Source: Methanocorpusculum sp. (GTDB lineage: Archaea; Halobacteriota; Methanomicrobia; Methanomicrobiales; Methanocorpusculaceae). Taken from it: 64,000 nt of DNA. The position numbers and the translations under genes are program-made. The stretch covers positions 1-64,000 of the forward strand of contig JAFQTT010000002.1 in NCBI GenBank assembly GCA_017408885.1, in the 5' to 3' direction. Positions 8,966-17,833 of this stretch are shown one piece after another. The notes under the pieces were generated by a model. The model saw nothing but the letters and a program-made list of their open reading frames with translations, was not told the DNA's origin and searched no databases. Position 1 is the stretch's first letter, and the number at the start of each line of letters is the position of its first letter.

Positions 8966-11767
8966 ATGACAGAAAATCTCGTAATGAGCGAAATCGAACC
9001 TGCAATCCGCGAAAACTGGATTCCGCAGTTTGAATCAAACCCGAACCCGGAAAAAGACAAGCTGTACGTAAACGTAGCATTCCCGTACCCGTCTGGTGCA
9101 ATGCACGTCGGACACGGAAGAACCTACATCATCCCGGATGTCGTTGCCCGCTTCTGGAGAATGAGAGGAAAGCAGGTCCTCTTCCCAATGGCATTCCACG
9201 TCACCGGAGCACCGGTTCTTGGAATTGCAAAGCGTATCGCAAACAAAGATGAAAAGACCTTAAAGCTCTACGGAGGACTCTACCGTGTCCCGGCAGAAAC
9301 CTTAGAGAAGTTCACTGACCCGATTACAATCGTCAACTACTTCGCAGACGAATATCAGCGCGTCATGCAGCAGCTCGGTCTTTCCATCGACTGGAGACGC
9401 AGATTCACCACAATCATCCCGCAGTACAGCAAATTCATCGAATGGCAGTACACCCACATCCACGGACAGGGCAAAGTCCAGAAAGGCGAGTACCCGGTCA
9501 GATACTGCCCGCACTGTGATCAGCCGGTCGGAGACCACGACCTCCTTGAAGGCGACAGCGCAGAAGTCATGCACTTCGTCTTTGTCATGTACGAGTTCGG
9601 CGAGTACAAGATCCCGTGCGCAACACTCCGCCCTGAGACCATCTTCGGTGTCACCAACCTCTGGGCAAACCCGGAGACCAACTACCTCAAAGCAGAAGTC
9701 GACGGACAGAAGTGGATCATCTCCGAGGAAGCTGCAGAGAAGCTTCGCATGCAGAAGCACACCGTCACCGAGCTTGGCAGAATCATGGGAACCGAGCTCA
9801 TCGACCAGAACGCTGTAAACCCGTACACCGGAGCAGCCGTCCCAATCCTTCCGGCATCATTCGTCGACTCTGACATGGGTTCAGGACTTGTCATGTCCGT
9901 TCCGGCCCACGCACCGTTCGACTACATTGCACTCCGCGACTTACAGCAGCAGGGCAAATACACTGACATCGTCCCAATCCCGCTCGTCACCGTCCCGAAC
10001 TATGGAAAGATTCCGGCTCAGGACATCGTCGAGAAGAACAAGATTCCAAACCAGGACGACCCGAGAATGGACGAGCTCACCCAGGAGCTCTACACTGCTG
10101 AGTTCTCCAAGGGCAAGCTCAACGAAAACTGCGGAGAACACGCAGGAAAGTCCGTCCGCCAGGCAAGAGAGGACGTCACCAAAGAGTTCGTCGAGAGCCG
10201 CGGATCTATCATGTTCCACGAGATGAGCCAGAAGCGTGTCATCTGCCGCTGCGGAAACCGTGTCTATGTCAGAATCTTAGACGACCAGTGGTTCATCAAC
10301 TACGGTGACGCCGAGTGGAAGAAGGCAGTTCACGAGGAACTCCCGAACTTAGAGCTCGTTCCGGCAGAGGTCAGAGCAGAGTTCGAGAGAACCACCGACT
10401 GGCTCCGCGAGTGGCCGTGCTCCCGCCGTGTCGGTCTTGGAACCCATGTCCCGTGGGATCCAAAGTGGCTCTTTGAACCGCTCTCCGACTCCACCATCTA
10501 CATGGCATACTACACCATCTCTCACAAGATTGAGAAGATTGATGCAGAAAAGCTTGTTCCGGAAGTCTTTGACTACATCTTCCTTGGAAAAGGAGACGCA
10601 GCAAACCTGCCGGTTGACGAGGCAACCTTAAAGGACCTCAGAGCTGAGTTCCTCTACTGGTACCCGTACGACTACCGCTTCAGTGCAAAGGACTTAATCT
10701 CCAACCACTTAACCTTCCAGCTCTTCCACCACAAGGCAATCTTCCCGGCAGAGCTTCAGCCGAAGGGAATGGTCGTCTTCGGTATGGGTCTCTTAAACGG
10801 TATGAAGATGTCATCCTCCAAAGGAAACGTCTTCCTGTTAGAGGATGCAGCAAACGAGTTTGGAGCAGACACTGTCCGTATGTTCTTAGTCGGCTCTGCT
10901 GAACCGTGGCAGGACTTCGACTGGAGAAACGAGCTTGTCTTATCCGTCAAGAAGCAGATTGAGCGTATGTGGCAGCTTGTCCTCGACGCAGAGTCCGCAG
11001 AAGGCGAGACTCCGATTGACGCATGGCTTGTCTCCCGCATGCAGCAGAGAATTGCAGCAGCCACCAAATGCCTTACCGCATTCCAGACCAGACAGGCACT
11101 TCAGGAGGCATACAACGGTGTTGTATCCGATCTTGCATGGTACCGCAAGCGCTTAGCCGGAGCACAGCAGGGAGCAGTCGTTAAAGACGTCATGTCCCAG
11201 TGGATCCGCTTAATGGCTCCGGTCATCCCGTACACCACAGAAGAGCTCTGGAAGAAGACCGGACGCGACGCAAACGGTCTCGTCTCCTTTGCAGAATGGC
11301 CGGTTGCAGACGAATCCAAGATCAACAAGGCAGTCGAAGTCTCTGAAGAACTTCTCCAGAGAACCGTTGAAGACATCCAGTCAATCTTAAAGCTCGTCCA
11401 GATTGAGGCAAAGAAGGTCACTCTCTGCATCGCACCGGAGTGGAAGAAGGAAGTCTTCAAGATTGTTGCAGGCGCAGAAGACAAGCGCAATGTGGTCAAG
11501 ACCGTCATGGCAAACGAAGCACTCCGTGCAAAGGGCAAGGAAGCAACTGATGCTGCACAGCAGACCGTAAAGCTTGTCCACTCCCTTGCACCGGAACTCG
11601 TCTCCGCAATTGCTGAAGGCGTTGACGAAGAAGCAGTCTTTACCGCTGCAAAAGAGTTCATCGAGAAAGAGACCGGACTTACCGTCGAAGTTGTCGCAGC
11701 AGAGACCTCCGGACACGCAAAGGCAAAGTCCGCATTACCATTCAAGCCGGCAATTGTTGTCGAGTAA
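8966..11767 (+). CDS. leuS: Leucyl-tRNA synthetase
   Basis: A class Ia aminoacyl-tRNA synthetase of 933 residues, the usual archaeal length. The HIGH-type motif is HVGH at 47-50 within [15 protein letters not shown], and the KMSKS loop is KMSSSKGN at 614-621. Between them lies the CP1 editing insertion with a zinc-type CPHC motif. After the KMSKS loop come the anticodon-binding helical domain and the archaeal C-terminal extension. The ATG at 8966 is preceded by an AGGAAA stretch. The gene follows the PIN-ATPase-KH gene closely. A tRNA-Leu(UAA) gene lies about 7 kb away, at 18.8 kb. Confidence 0.97.
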   Translation: MTENLVMSEIEPAIRENWIPQFESNPNPEKDKLYVNVAFPYPSGAMHVGHGRTYIIPDVVARFWRMRGKQVLFPMAFHVTGAPVLGIAKRIANKDEKTLKLYGGLYRVPAETLEKFTDPITIVNYFADEYQRVMQQLGLSIDWRRRFTTIIPQYSKFIEWQYTHIHGQGKVQKGEYPVRYCPHCDQPVGDHDLLEGDSAEVMHFVFVMYEFGEYKIPCATLRPETIFGVTNLWANPETNYLKAEVDGQKWIISEEAAEKLRMQKHTVTELGRIMGTELIDQNAVNPYTGAAVPILPASFVDSDMGSGLVMSVPAHAPFDYIALRDLQQQGKYTDIVPIPLVTVPNYGKIPAQDIVEKNKIPNQDDPRMDELTQELYTAEFSKGKLNENCGEHAGKSVRQAREDVTKEFVESRGSIMFHEMSQKRVICRCGNRVYVRILDDQWFINYGDAEWKKAVHEELPNLELVPAEVRAEFERTTDWLREWPCSRRVGLGTHVPWDPKWLFEPLSDSTIYMAYYTISHKIEKIDAEKLVPEVFDYIFLGKGDAANLPVDEATLKDLRAEFLYWYPYDYRFSAKDLISNHLTFQLFHHKAIFPAELQPKGMVVFGMGLLNGMKMSSSKGNVFLLEDAANEFGADTVRMFLVGSAEPWQDFDWRNELVLSVKKQIERMWQLVLDAESAEGETPIDAWLVSRMQQRIAAATKCLTAFQTRQALQEAYNGVVSDLAWYRKRLAGAQQGAVVKDVMSQWIRLMAPVIPYTTEELWKKTGRDANGLVSFAEWPVADESKINKAVEVSEELLQRTVEDIQSILKLVQIEAKKVTLCIAPEWKKEVFKIVAGAEDKRNVVKTVMANEALRAKGKEATDAAQQTVKLVHSLAPELVSAIAEGVDEEAVFTAAKEFIEKETGLTVEVVAAETSGHAKAKSALPFKPAIVVE

Positions 11768-11792
11768 GAATCCTTTAAGGATTCCTTTTTTT
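11768..11792 (+). terminator. Hairpin terminator of leuS
   Basis: A perfect hairpin (GAATCCT, loop TTA, AGGATTC) starts immediately after the leuS stop codon and is followed by a run of seven to eight T. It is one of the clearest intrinsic-like terminators in the window. Confidence 0.65.
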
Positions 11793-11802
11793 AAAAAAGA
11801 AT

Positions 11803-12480
11803 TTACTGAAGGATATTCCCGTCAGTAGATATAGTCACAACACGAAGCGGAATCTCTTTTCCGCTTGCATCAAGAGCTCTTCGCACCGCATTTTCAAGTC
11901 CTCCGCAGCATGGAACAGACATTCTTGCAACAGTCACAGAGCGGATATCGTTTTTAGAAAAGATACTCTCAAGCTTTTCTGCATAATCAATACCGTCAAG
12001 CTTCGGACACCCGATTATAGTAACCCTGCCTTTGATAAACTCAGCATGGAAGTTTCCATAGGCAAATGCAGTACAGTCTGCGGCAACAAGCAAATCAGCA
12101 CCCGCAAAGTACGGAGCAGCAGCAGGAACCAGTTTAATCTGAACCGGCCACTGGGAAAGCTCACTTGGAGCAGAAACTCTGCCCTCAGTTCTCTCCCGCT
12201 GAATCATCTTCGCCTGCATACCAGGACAGCCATGTGTGTGAGATGCCTTCTTTGCCGCAAGAACTGCTGAGGCATTGTACTTTGGGGCATCTCTTTCTTC
12301 AAAAGATATTGCATCCTCCGGACACGCCGGAAGACAGTCGCCTAAGCCGTCACAGAAGTCTTCTCTAAGAAGCTTTGCCTTATTATTCACCATACCAATT
12401 GCCCCTTCATGACATGCCGCAGCACAAAGACCGCAGCCCGTGCACTTCTCCTCATCTATTTTGATTATTTTCCGAAGCAT
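11803..12480 (-). CDS. Ferredoxin-domain iron-sulfur protein
   Basis: A 225-residue protein. Residues 10-60 form a bacterial-type 2[4Fe-4S] domain: CTGCGLCAAAC binds the first cluster and a CDGLGDCLPACP block provides the second. The remaining 160 residues have conserved-looking cysteines, including CPKLDG and a VPCCGG pair. Such ferredoxin-plus-C-terminal-domain proteins are common in strict anaerobes and methanogens and probably pass electrons to an unknown partner. A strong TATA-like box (minus strand, 12501-12512) lies about 26 bases before the ATG at 12480, so the transcript is probably leaderless. No partner gene is adjacent. Confidence 0.75.
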   Translation of the reverse strand: MLRKIIKIDEEKCTGCGLCAAACHEGAIGMVNNKAKLLREDFCDGLGDCLPACPEDAISFEERDAPKYNASAVLAAKKASHTHGCPGMQAKMIQRERTEGRVSAPSELSQWPVQIKLVPAAAPYFAGADLLVAADCTAFAYGNFHAEFIKGRVTIIGCPKLDGIDYAEKLESIFSKNDIRSVTVARMSVPCCGGLENAVRRALDASGKEIPLRVVTISTDGNILQ

Positions 12481-12500
12481 GATTCATCTATACATTTTTC

Positions 12501-12512
12501 TATATTTATAAA
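12501..12512 (-). promoter_or_regulatory. TATA-like box of the ferredoxin-domain gene
   Basis: tttataaatata on the minus strand is centred about 26 bases before the ATG at 12480. This is the spacing expected for a leaderless transcript. Confidence 0.55.
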
Positions 12513-12513
12513 C

Positions 12514-13032
12514 CTACTCTTCAAGGACAAAACGCCATTTACAGCTGCATGTATCATCTGTTACATCTGGAAAACAGCTAATGCACTCGCAGGTAAAACG
12601 CGGGTCGATGGTTTTTGCAAATCCTTCGTACTCCACAAATCCCACAGACTTGCATGGATGAAACGGCATCCCTTTTTCTTTTCTTGCAGACTGTACTCTG
12701 CATGTTTTAACAGTACAGGTCACTGTATTTCCATCAACTTCTACGATATTCTCATTTACACTTGCATTGAATCTAAGAAGAAGAGCCTTTTTAAGTCCCT
12801 CAACTCCTGCAAACTCCAAAAGTCCAAGGAACTTCTTAAGCCGCCTTGCTTCGGTTACTGTATACCGCTTCCATGCCTCGGCATCATGAAACATCGCATC
12901 ATCCATACCGCATGTGCGTTCCACTGACTGGAACCACACACCATCCAATGCTAAGAAGTTTTTAGAGTGGATGTCGATTAATTCAATAAGCTCCTCCTTT
13001 GATAACTTGGAGAGAACATCGTAATTATACAT
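12514..13032 (-). CDS. DUF6125-like cysteine-rich protein
   Basis: A 172-residue soluble protein with an alpha-helical first half (EELIELIDIHSKNFLALDG, WFQSVERTCGMDDAM) and a second half rich in cysteines (CTVKTCRVQ, CECISCFPD, CSCKW near the end). The layout recalls DUF6125 / L-2-amino-thiazoline-4-carboxylate hydrolase-like proteins found in anaerobes. This is a family resemblance from memory, and no substrate can be inferred. It lies 33 bases upstream of the ferredoxin-domain gene on the same strand, but that gene has its own TATA box. No clear TATA box is seen before its own ATG. Confidence 0.6.
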   Translation of the reverse strand: MYNYDVLSKLSKEELIELIDIHSKNFLALDGVWFQSVERTCGMDDAMFHDAEAWKRYTVTEARRLKKFLGLLEFAGVEGLKKALLLRFNASVNENIVEVDGNTVTCTVKTCRVQSARKEKGMPFHPCKSVGFVEYEGFAKTIDPRFTCECISCFPDVTDDTCSCKWRFVLEE

Positions 13033-13120
13033 AGAATATCATAGGTTTTTCCGGGCAAAAGGAATTTTGACTATTCACCCGTTCAAACTATATCCTAAAA
13101 CATCATATATATTTTACAAC

Positions 13121-14998
13121 ATGGAGGAAACGAAAACATTCGCGGAGTTCGCGATTTCTGAAGATGTTCTTCAGGCAATCAGCGACATGGGATTTGAAGA
13201 GCCAACCCCAATTCAGGTCATGGCTATACCGCAGATTCTTGAGGGAAATGATGTAACGGGACAGGCGCAGACGGGAACTGGAAAAACTGCGGCCTTTGGT
13301 ATTCCAATTATCGAGAGACTCGATCCGGAGAACAAGAACGTACAGGCAATCGTTCTGTCTCCAACCAGAGAACTAACTATCCAGACGGCAGAGGAATTCT
13401 CCCGTCTCATGAAATACAAAAACGGCTTAAATGTCGTTCCAATCTATGGAGGACAGCCGATTGAGCGTCAGCTTAGAGCACTTCGCGGGCCGGTTCAGGT
13501 TGTAATCGGAACTCCGGGACGTGTGATTGACCACATCAACCGCGGAACCCTTCACTTAGAAGATGTTTCAATGTTCGTCCTTGACGAAGCAGACCAGATG
13601 CTTGATATGGGATTCCGTGAGGATATTGAGGCAATCTTCCACGAGACCTCTGACGACAGACAGACCATTCTCTTCTCGGCAACAATGCCGGGACCAATCT
13701 TAGACATCACCAAGCGCTTCCAGAAAGATCCGGTCTTTGTCAAGATTACCAGAAGAGAGCTTACCGTCCCTCAGATTGAGCAGACCTATATTGAAGTCCG
13801 CGAGCGTGACAAGCTTGAAGCACTCTGCCGTATGCTTGATATGAACAACCCTGAGCTTGCAATTGTCTTCTGCAACACCAAGAGAACTGTTGATGACTTA
13901 ATGTCGCGCATGCAGGCTCGCGGCTACTTCGTCGAAGCACTCCACGGAGACATGAAGCAGATTCAGCGTGACCGTGTCATGGCACGCTTCAGAGCAGGTT
14001 CCATCGATGTACTGATAGCAACTGATGTCGCAGCACGCGGAATTGATGTGGATGATGTTGACATCGTCTTCAACTATGATGTACCGCAGGATGTTGAGTA
14101 CTATGTTCACAGAATCGGCAGAACCGGCCGTGCAGGAAGAACCGGTAAATCTGTGACCTTTGTCGCCCCGCGTGAGATTTACAAGCTCCGCGATATCCAG
14201 CGCTATGCAAAGATTAAGATTGCAAAGACTCCTATCCCGTCCTTAGATGATGTCGCAGAGATGAAGCAGCAGCTCTTCCTCGACAAAGTACGCGATGTAA
14301 TGAAGGCTGGGGAGCTTGAGCTTTATCTGCCGCTTGTCGAGCAACTCTTAGAAACCGAGACCGAAGGAGAGGAGCAGGAAGTAACAAGTATTGAAGTCGC
14401 AGCAGCACTTCTTAAGATGCACTTAGAAGACAGCAAGACTTCCATGAGCGAGGAGATTGTTGAGCTTCAGCCAAGAGCAGAGCCGGTTCCGTTCAAGGGC
14501 GAGGTTGAGGAAGGAACCTACGAGAACTGCGGAGCAGAACCGGGCATGGTTCGTTTCAGAATCACTCTTGGTAAGAACCAGCAGATTCGTCCAAAAGATA
14601 TTGTCGGCGCATTCGCCGGAGAATGTGATATCCCGGGCTCTGCTATTGGAAGAATTGACCTCTACAGCAACTACTCCTTTGTCGAAGTACCTCTTGAACA
14701 CGCAGATCATGTAGCAGAAGTTATGTCCGGGGCTACCATTCGCGGAAAGGAGCTCCAGATTTCCGTTGCAACACCGAGACCTGAACGTGATGGAAATGAT
14801 TTCCGCCGCGACAGAAGAGGAGGAGGCGACCGCGGAGGATACAGAGAGCGCAAATCATACAACAATAACCGCGGCTCTTATGGAAACAAAGGCGGAAACA
14901 ACTACAGAAGAGACGGCGGAGATCGTCGCGGAGGCGACAGAAGAGGCGGCGAGAGAAGAAACTTCCGTCGTGAACCCTCCCACGACTTCTACGACTAA
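13121..14998 (+). CDS. DEAD-box RNA helicase with DbpA-type RNA-binding domain and Arg/Gly-rich tail
   Basis: The 625-residue helicase has all the core motifs: Q motif around EEPTPIQ, motif I AQTGTGKT at 49-56, PTRELT, GTPGR, DEAD at 155-158, SAT, ARGID and HRIGRTGRAGRTG. A DbpA/CsdA-like RNA-binding domain follows (about 480-560). The last 65 residues are an Arg/Gly/Asp/Asn-rich disordered tail (RRDRRGGGDRGG). These helicases remodel structured RNA in ribosome assembly and cold adaptation. The frame is open 18 codons further upstream, but MEETKTFAEF at 13121 matches the usual N-terminus. An oligo-T terminator begins at about 15003. Confidence 0.93.
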   Translation: MEETKTFAEFAISEDVLQAISDMGFEEPTPIQVMAIPQILEGNDVTGQAQTGTGKTAAFGIPIIERLDPENKNVQAIVLSPTRELTIQTAEEFSRLMKYKNGLNVVPIYGGQPIERQLRALRGPVQVVIGTPGRVIDHINRGTLHLEDVSMFVLDEADQMLDMGFREDIEAIFHETSDDRQTILFSATMPGPILDITKRFQKDPVFVKITRRELTVPQIEQTYIEVRERDKLEALCRMLDMNNPELAIVFCNTKRTVDDLMSRMQARGYFVEALHGDMKQIQRDRVMARFRAGSIDVLIATDVAARGIDVDDVDIVFNYDVPQDVEYYVHRIGRTGRAGRTGKSVTFVAPREIYKLRDIQRYAKIKIAKTPIPSLDDVAEMKQQLFLDKVRDVMKAGELELYLPLVEQLLETETEGEEQEVTSIEVAAALLKMHLEDSKTSMSEEIVELQPRAEPVPFKGEVEEGTYENCGAEPGMVRFRITLGKNQQIRPKDIVGAFAGECDIPGSAIGRIDLYSNYSFVEVPLEHADHVAEVMSGATIRGKELQISVATPRPERDGNDFRRDRRGGGDRGGYRERKSYNNNRGSYGNKGGNNYRRDGGDRRGGDRRGGERRNFRREPSHDFYD

Positions 14999-14999
14999 A

Positions 15000-15014
15000 C
15001 CCTTCTTTTTTTCC
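15000..15014 (+). terminator. Oligo-T terminator after the DEAD-box gene
   Basis: cccttctttttttcc follows the stop codon at 14998 and fits an archaeal oligo-T terminator. Confidence 0.4.
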
Positions 15015-15068
15015 TGAGTATCAATTCTTGCGGAAAAGATACCAGACAAACATTCATTATCTCACAGC

Positions 15069-15213
15069 ACCAATAATATACCGTTTCCTATGGAAACAAG
15101 GACTGCGTAATTTACGCATATCCTGACCTGCGGGACGGACAAAGAAATACTATGGGGATTCACCTCCCTGAGTTTTGTCCTGAGTGCAGAAAACCTCAAA
15201 AGGTGAATATAAA
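15069..15213 (+). promoter_or_regulatory. Promoter and structured leader of rpl30e-nusA
   Basis: A TATA-like taatatacc at about 15073-15081 is followed by several hairpins before the L30e start codon: GTTTCC/GGAAAC near 15082-15096, TGCGTAA/TTACGCA near 15104-15118, and an outer GGACAAA/TTTTGTCC stem at about 15138-15180. The outer stem encloses GGGG...CCTCCC, and a CTGC/GCAG pair may extend it. GGTGA just before the ATG is the ribosome binding site. If transcription starts near 15103, the leader is about 110 bases. That is unusually long for this window, where leaderless genes are common, and it suggests autoregulation by a ribosomal protein (inference). Confidence 0.5.
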
Positions 15214-15504
15214 ATGGATTTCAACTTATCCTTAAAGAGAGCAATGAAGACCGGTAATGTTGCACTCGGTCAGAACACTGTTGAAAAGGTTGTTGCAGAG
15301 AACAAAGCACAGCTCGTAATCGTCGCAAAGAACGCACCGGCAAAGGTCCGCGCAATCATTGCAGGCGCAGAGAACCTCTCTGTCTACGAATTCAACGGCA
15401 GCTCCCGTCAGCTCGGCAAAGATATTGGTCGTGACCACATGGTCAGCATCCTCGCAATCGTCGACGCAGGCGAGTCCGACATTCTCTCCCTCAAGAGTGA
15501 ATAA
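15214..15504 (+). CDS. rpl30e: 50S ribosomal protein L30e
   Basis: A 96-residue protein of the L7Ae/L30e/Gadd45 RNA-binding fold, with the typical LKRAMKTGNVALGQNTVEK N-terminus and the central QLVIVAKNAPAK strand. It is a large-subunit protein and in eukaryotes regulates its own transcript by binding a kink-turn. The start at 15214 is set by a GGTGA ribosome binding site and by family alignment; an upstream in-frame ATG at 15184 is not family-like. nusA starts two bases after its stop codon, the classic archaeal pairing. The folded leader upstream may be its target. Confidence 0.95.
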   Translation: MDFNLSLKRAMKTGNVALGQNTVEKVVAENKAQLVIVAKNAPAKVRAIIAGAENLSVYEFNGSSRQLGKDIGRDHMVSILAIVDAGESDILSLKSE

Positions 15505-15506
15505 AT

Positions 15507-15962
15507 ATGGGCGAAATTACCATTTCAGAAGACGATATGCGTCTTATTGCCCAGTTTGAGAACTTAACCGGCGCAGGAGCACGCGACTGCGTTGTTGATG
15601 AGAAATTCTCAAGAATTCTCTTTGTAATCAACCCTGGGGAAATGGGCCTTGCCATTGGAAAGAAGGGTGCTAGCGTAAAGAAAGCATCTGATGCATTCGG
15701 AAAAAAGGTTGAGGTTGTCGAGTACAACCCAGATAAAGTTCAGTTCTTAAGAAACTGTTTCCTCCCGGTTCAGATTCAGACTGTAACCTTCGAGCAGAAC
15801 GAAGATGGCGACGAAATCGCATACATCGAAGTTCAGCCGGAAGACAGAGGTCTTGCAATCGGAAAGGAAGGAAAGAACATCATCAAAGCAAAGAAGCTTG
15901 CTCTGCGCCAGTTCGACATCGTAAATGTTGAAATGGTTCAGGAAGAAGAAGCAGAGGAGTAA
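15507..15962 (+). CDS. nusA: Archaeal NusA-like transcription factor (two KH domains)
   Basis: The 151-residue archaeal NusA consists only of the two KH domains of bacterial NusA, without the N-terminal polymerase-binding and S1 domains. The KH loops are GKKG within GEMGLAIGKKGASVKKASD (first domain) and GKEG within DRGLAIGKEGKNIIKAKK (second domain). It presumably binds nascent RNA in transcription or rRNA antitermination. It directly follows rpl30e. In many archaea rps12 comes next; here that gene is absent and a secreted protein gene with its own promoter follows. Confidence 0.93.
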   Translation: MGEITISEDDMRLIAQFENLTGAGARDCVVDEKFSRILFVINPGEMGLAIGKKGASVKKASDAFGKKVEVVEYNPDKVQFLRNCFLPVQIQTVTFEQNEDGDEIAYIEVQPEDRGLAIGKEGKNIIKAKKLALRQFDIVNVEMVQEEEAEE

Positions 15963-16009
15963 ATCCTCTTATTTTGCTTTTCGCTGTTTTCAGATTTTTT
16001 GCCGGAAAA

Positions 16010-16019
16010 TATTTATTTT
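16010..16019 (+). promoter_or_regulatory. TATA-like box of the small secreted protein gene
   Basis: atatttattt is centred about 26 bases before the ATG at 16040, leaderless spacing. It separates this gene from the rpl30e-nusA unit and supports the chosen start. Confidence 0.5.
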
Positions 16020-16039
16020 CTCTGTGCGATTACTTCTGT

Positions 16040-16381
16040 ATGAAAAAGATTCTGGCAGTGCTTCTTGTAATCTTTTGTGTCGCAGGAGGTCTGACTGGCT
16101 TTGCTTTAGCAACTGAGGCAGAAACACCTGATTTAGCACCTCCGCTTAGTGCACCCGTTACTGAGGATTCATATTTTAATTACGGAATACCATCTGAGAT
16201 GAAAGTATATCATCCGCTCTCGATGATCTTCTTTGAAACAGATGTAACACCGCTTGAGGTATTCTCATCGCTTATCTGGCTTCCGGCAGAGATGACGGAT
16301 GGAAATCCCGGACTGTATTATGAAAAGACCTTAATTATCAATGTAATCCCGGATAGTGTCTCATACTTCTCGGCATTCTAA
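16040..16381 (+). CDS. Small secreted protein of unknown function
   Basis: A 113-residue protein that I do not recognise. It begins with a signal peptide: MKK, then a hydrophobic core (ILAVLLVIFCVAGGLTGFA) and a likely cleavage site after ALA near residue 25. The mature part is short, rich in Pro, acidic and aromatic residues, and has no cysteine. I start it at 16040 because of the signal peptide and the TATA-like box 26 bases upstream; the frame is open further upstream. It is followed by an oligo-T terminator shared with the convergent DUF5611 gene. Confidence 0.6.
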   Translation: MKKILAVLLVIFCVAGGLTGFALATEAETPDLAPPLSAPVTEDSYFNYGIPSEMKVYHPLSMIFFETDVTPLEVFSSLIWLPAEMTDGNPGLYYEKTLIINVIPDSVSYFSAF

Positions 16382-16402
16382 GCCGGGATTCTTTTTTAAT
16401 CA
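16382..16402 (+). terminator. Terminator between convergent genes
   Basis: CCGGGATT followed by six T comes directly after the stop codon. The CCGGGATT could pair with AATCCCGG at the end of the coding region (about 16345-16352). Confidence 0.45.
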
Positions 16403-16418
16403 GTAAAAAAAGATAGTG

Positions 16419-16763
16419 TTATTCAGACTTCTCTGCTGCCTTCTTGGCACGCTTAACGCGCTCTTTTGTCGTAAAGCAGGTAACTAAATCAAGATACTGT
16501 CTGAACTTCTTATTTGTATCAAGGATGATACCGTCTGCCTCCTCATCCGGCATGGCAAGAACAGCTTCGTCAGTAACTGTATCAACAAAAACAGTCTTGT
16601 TCTTCTCGCCTGCCCATACTTCAAGCAGTTTCATGCTGCCGTAGGAAATGGAATAGTGACCTTCCTTGACTTCCGGTTCAGTCTGGAAGATATCAGCAAA
16701 ACCTGCTTTGATTCTGTCTTCAAGGTCCTTGGTGTTGCCGCGTTTTACTTCGTATTCCTGCAT
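16419..16763 (-). CDS. DUF5611-like protein
   Basis: A 114-residue soluble alpha/beta protein: MQEYEVKRGNTKDL at the start, a central ISYGSMKLLEVWAGEKNKTVFV strand region, and a Lys/Arg/Ala-rich C-terminal helix. It resembles the small DUF5611 family that I recall mainly from methanogens; the function is unknown. It is convergent with the secreted-protein gene and divergent from the PAC2 gene, so it is probably a single-gene transcript. Confidence 0.6.
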   Translation of the reverse strand: MQEYEVKRGNTKDLEDRIKAGFADIFQTEPEVKEGHYSISYGSMKLLEVWAGEKNKTVFVDTVTDEAVLAMPDEEADGIILDTNKKFRQYLDLVTCFTTKERVKRAKKAAEKSE

Positions 16764-16818
16764 GTTGTATATGTTCGCCGTTTTCTCATAATTACTTGCC
16801 GTTTGCAGGCATCACATA

Positions 16819-16826
16819 GATATATC
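16819..16826 (+). promoter_or_regulatory. TATA-like box of the PAC2 gene
   Basis: gatatatc is centred about 29 bases before the ATG at 16851. This supports starting the PAC2 gene there and not at the ATG at 16656, which lies inside the convergent DUF5611 coding region. Confidence 0.5.
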
Positions 16827-16850
16827 TTGCATAAGAAACTATCATTAATT

Positions 16851-17579
16851 ATGAGTTCATCTGATATTGTGCGTATAGCATCATATGCCCCAACCGCGCG
16901 TGAAGTCATTCTTGTCGCAGGATTCCCGGGCTCAGGACTTGTCGGAAGTATCGCAGTGAACTACTTAACCGAGAAGTTCGGATTCACATACCTTGGATGT
17001 GTCAGCTCTCCGCTTCTTACATCAACATCCGCCGCCGTAAATGGTCTTGCACGTCCGTCTGTCAGATTATATGAGAAGGGAAATATCGTGGCTTTGGTAT
17101 CTGACGTTCCAATACCGGATGAAGCAGCTTATGAAATACCTCTTGCAGTTATCGACTGGATTCTTGAGCGTGCAAGAATCACAGAGATTGCAGTACTTGG
17201 AGGAGTTGTAACAGGCGGGGAGGGTGAACGCGTATTTGGTGTTGCAACAACGCCGGGTGTTCTTGAGAGACTTAAATCCGCAGCAGAGATTCTTCCTGCA
17301 TTAAATATCACAGGAATTACCGGCGGCATCTTAAACGAAGCAGCATTCAGAAACATTCCAGCATACGGACTTTTAATCGAAACAAACTTTGACGTAGATC
17401 CACGCGCGTCTGCTGCAGGACTGTCTGTCTTTGCATCTCTTTACGGCCTCTCACTGGATACAGAAGATTTAATCAAACAGGCAGACACTGTAGAACCAAT
17501 GCTTCAGCAGCTTGCAGAAGATGTTAAAAACAGCGATATGACGCCAATTACATACGAAGGAGATATCATGTTTGGATAA
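16851..17579 (+). CDS. PAC2-family protein (proteasome assembly chaperone-like)
   Basis: A 242-residue archaeal protein of the PAC2/COG2047 type. Diagnostic segments are LVAGFPGSGLVGSIAVNYL near residue 22, VALVSDVPIPDEAAYEI, the glycine-rich VLGGVVTGGEGE and the C-terminal DVDPRASAAGL. Eukaryotic PAC2 helps assemble proteasome alpha rings, and archaeal PAC2-fold proteins are suspected to act likewise; the proteasome alpha subunit gene is at 45.7 kb. The start at 16851 follows the leaderless TATA spacing. A tRNA-Arg gene follows 57 bases after its stop codon. Confidence 0.82.
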   Translation: MSSSDIVRIASYAPTAREVILVAGFPGSGLVGSIAVNYLTEKFGFTYLGCVSSPLLTSTSAAVNGLARPSVRLYEKGNIVALVSDVPIPDEAAYEIPLAVIDWILERARITEIAVLGGVVTGGEGERVFGVATTPGVLERLKSAAEILPALNITGITGGILNEAAFRNIPAYGLLIETNFDVDPRASAAGLSVFASLYGLSLDTEDLIKQADTVEPMLQQLAEDVKNSDMTPITYEGDIMFG

Positions 17580-17636
17580 CACCAAACATCACATTTATCT
17601 ATTATAAAATCACATAGTATAAGGCATCACACCTGC

Positions 17637-17711
17637 GGGCTTGTGGCTTAGCCAGGATATAGCGTCGGGCTTCTAACCCGAATGCCGGGGGTTCGAATCC
17701 CTCCAGGCCCG
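17637..17711 (+). tRNA. tRNA-Arg (anticodon TCT)
   Basis: The sequence folds as a cloverleaf: acceptor GGGCTTG/CAGGCCC with a G discriminator, anticodon stem TCGGG/CCCGA with loop CTTCTAA (anticodon TCT, reading AGA/AGG), and T-loop GTTCGAATC. CCA is not encoded and no intron is seen. Confidence 0.93.
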
Positions 17712-17744
17712 TTTCTTTTCAGATTTTATTTAATCAATCAATAG

Positions 17745-17833
17745 ATTTATATACTCTCGAGTAGATTTTATTATAAGACAGTTCGCGGAGGTGAACTGCC
17801 AAGAAAACGTGATAGTTCTGTAAGGGTTATACA
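17745..17833 (+). promoter_or_regulatory. Promoter and hairpin leader of a possible small transcript
   Basis: A TATA-like tttatatac at about 17747-17756 would start a transcript near 17777. There a hairpin CAGTTC/GAACTG presents GGAGGT in its loop, followed by a four-codon GTG frame and then the 18-codon frame at 17834. The layout looks like a regulated leader or a small RNA; this is inference. Confidence 0.3.

Noticed and set aside
11101-11745. 214-residue open frame antisense to leuS
   Set aside because: It mirrors the leuS C-terminal region and has a low-complexity Ser/Thr/Ala composition typical of shadow frames.
15069-15213. Leader of rpl30e as RNase P RNA, SRP RNA or a C/D-box guide
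   Set aside because: It is too short for RNase P or SRP RNA, lacks their conserved core sequences, and has no properly spaced box C and box D pair.
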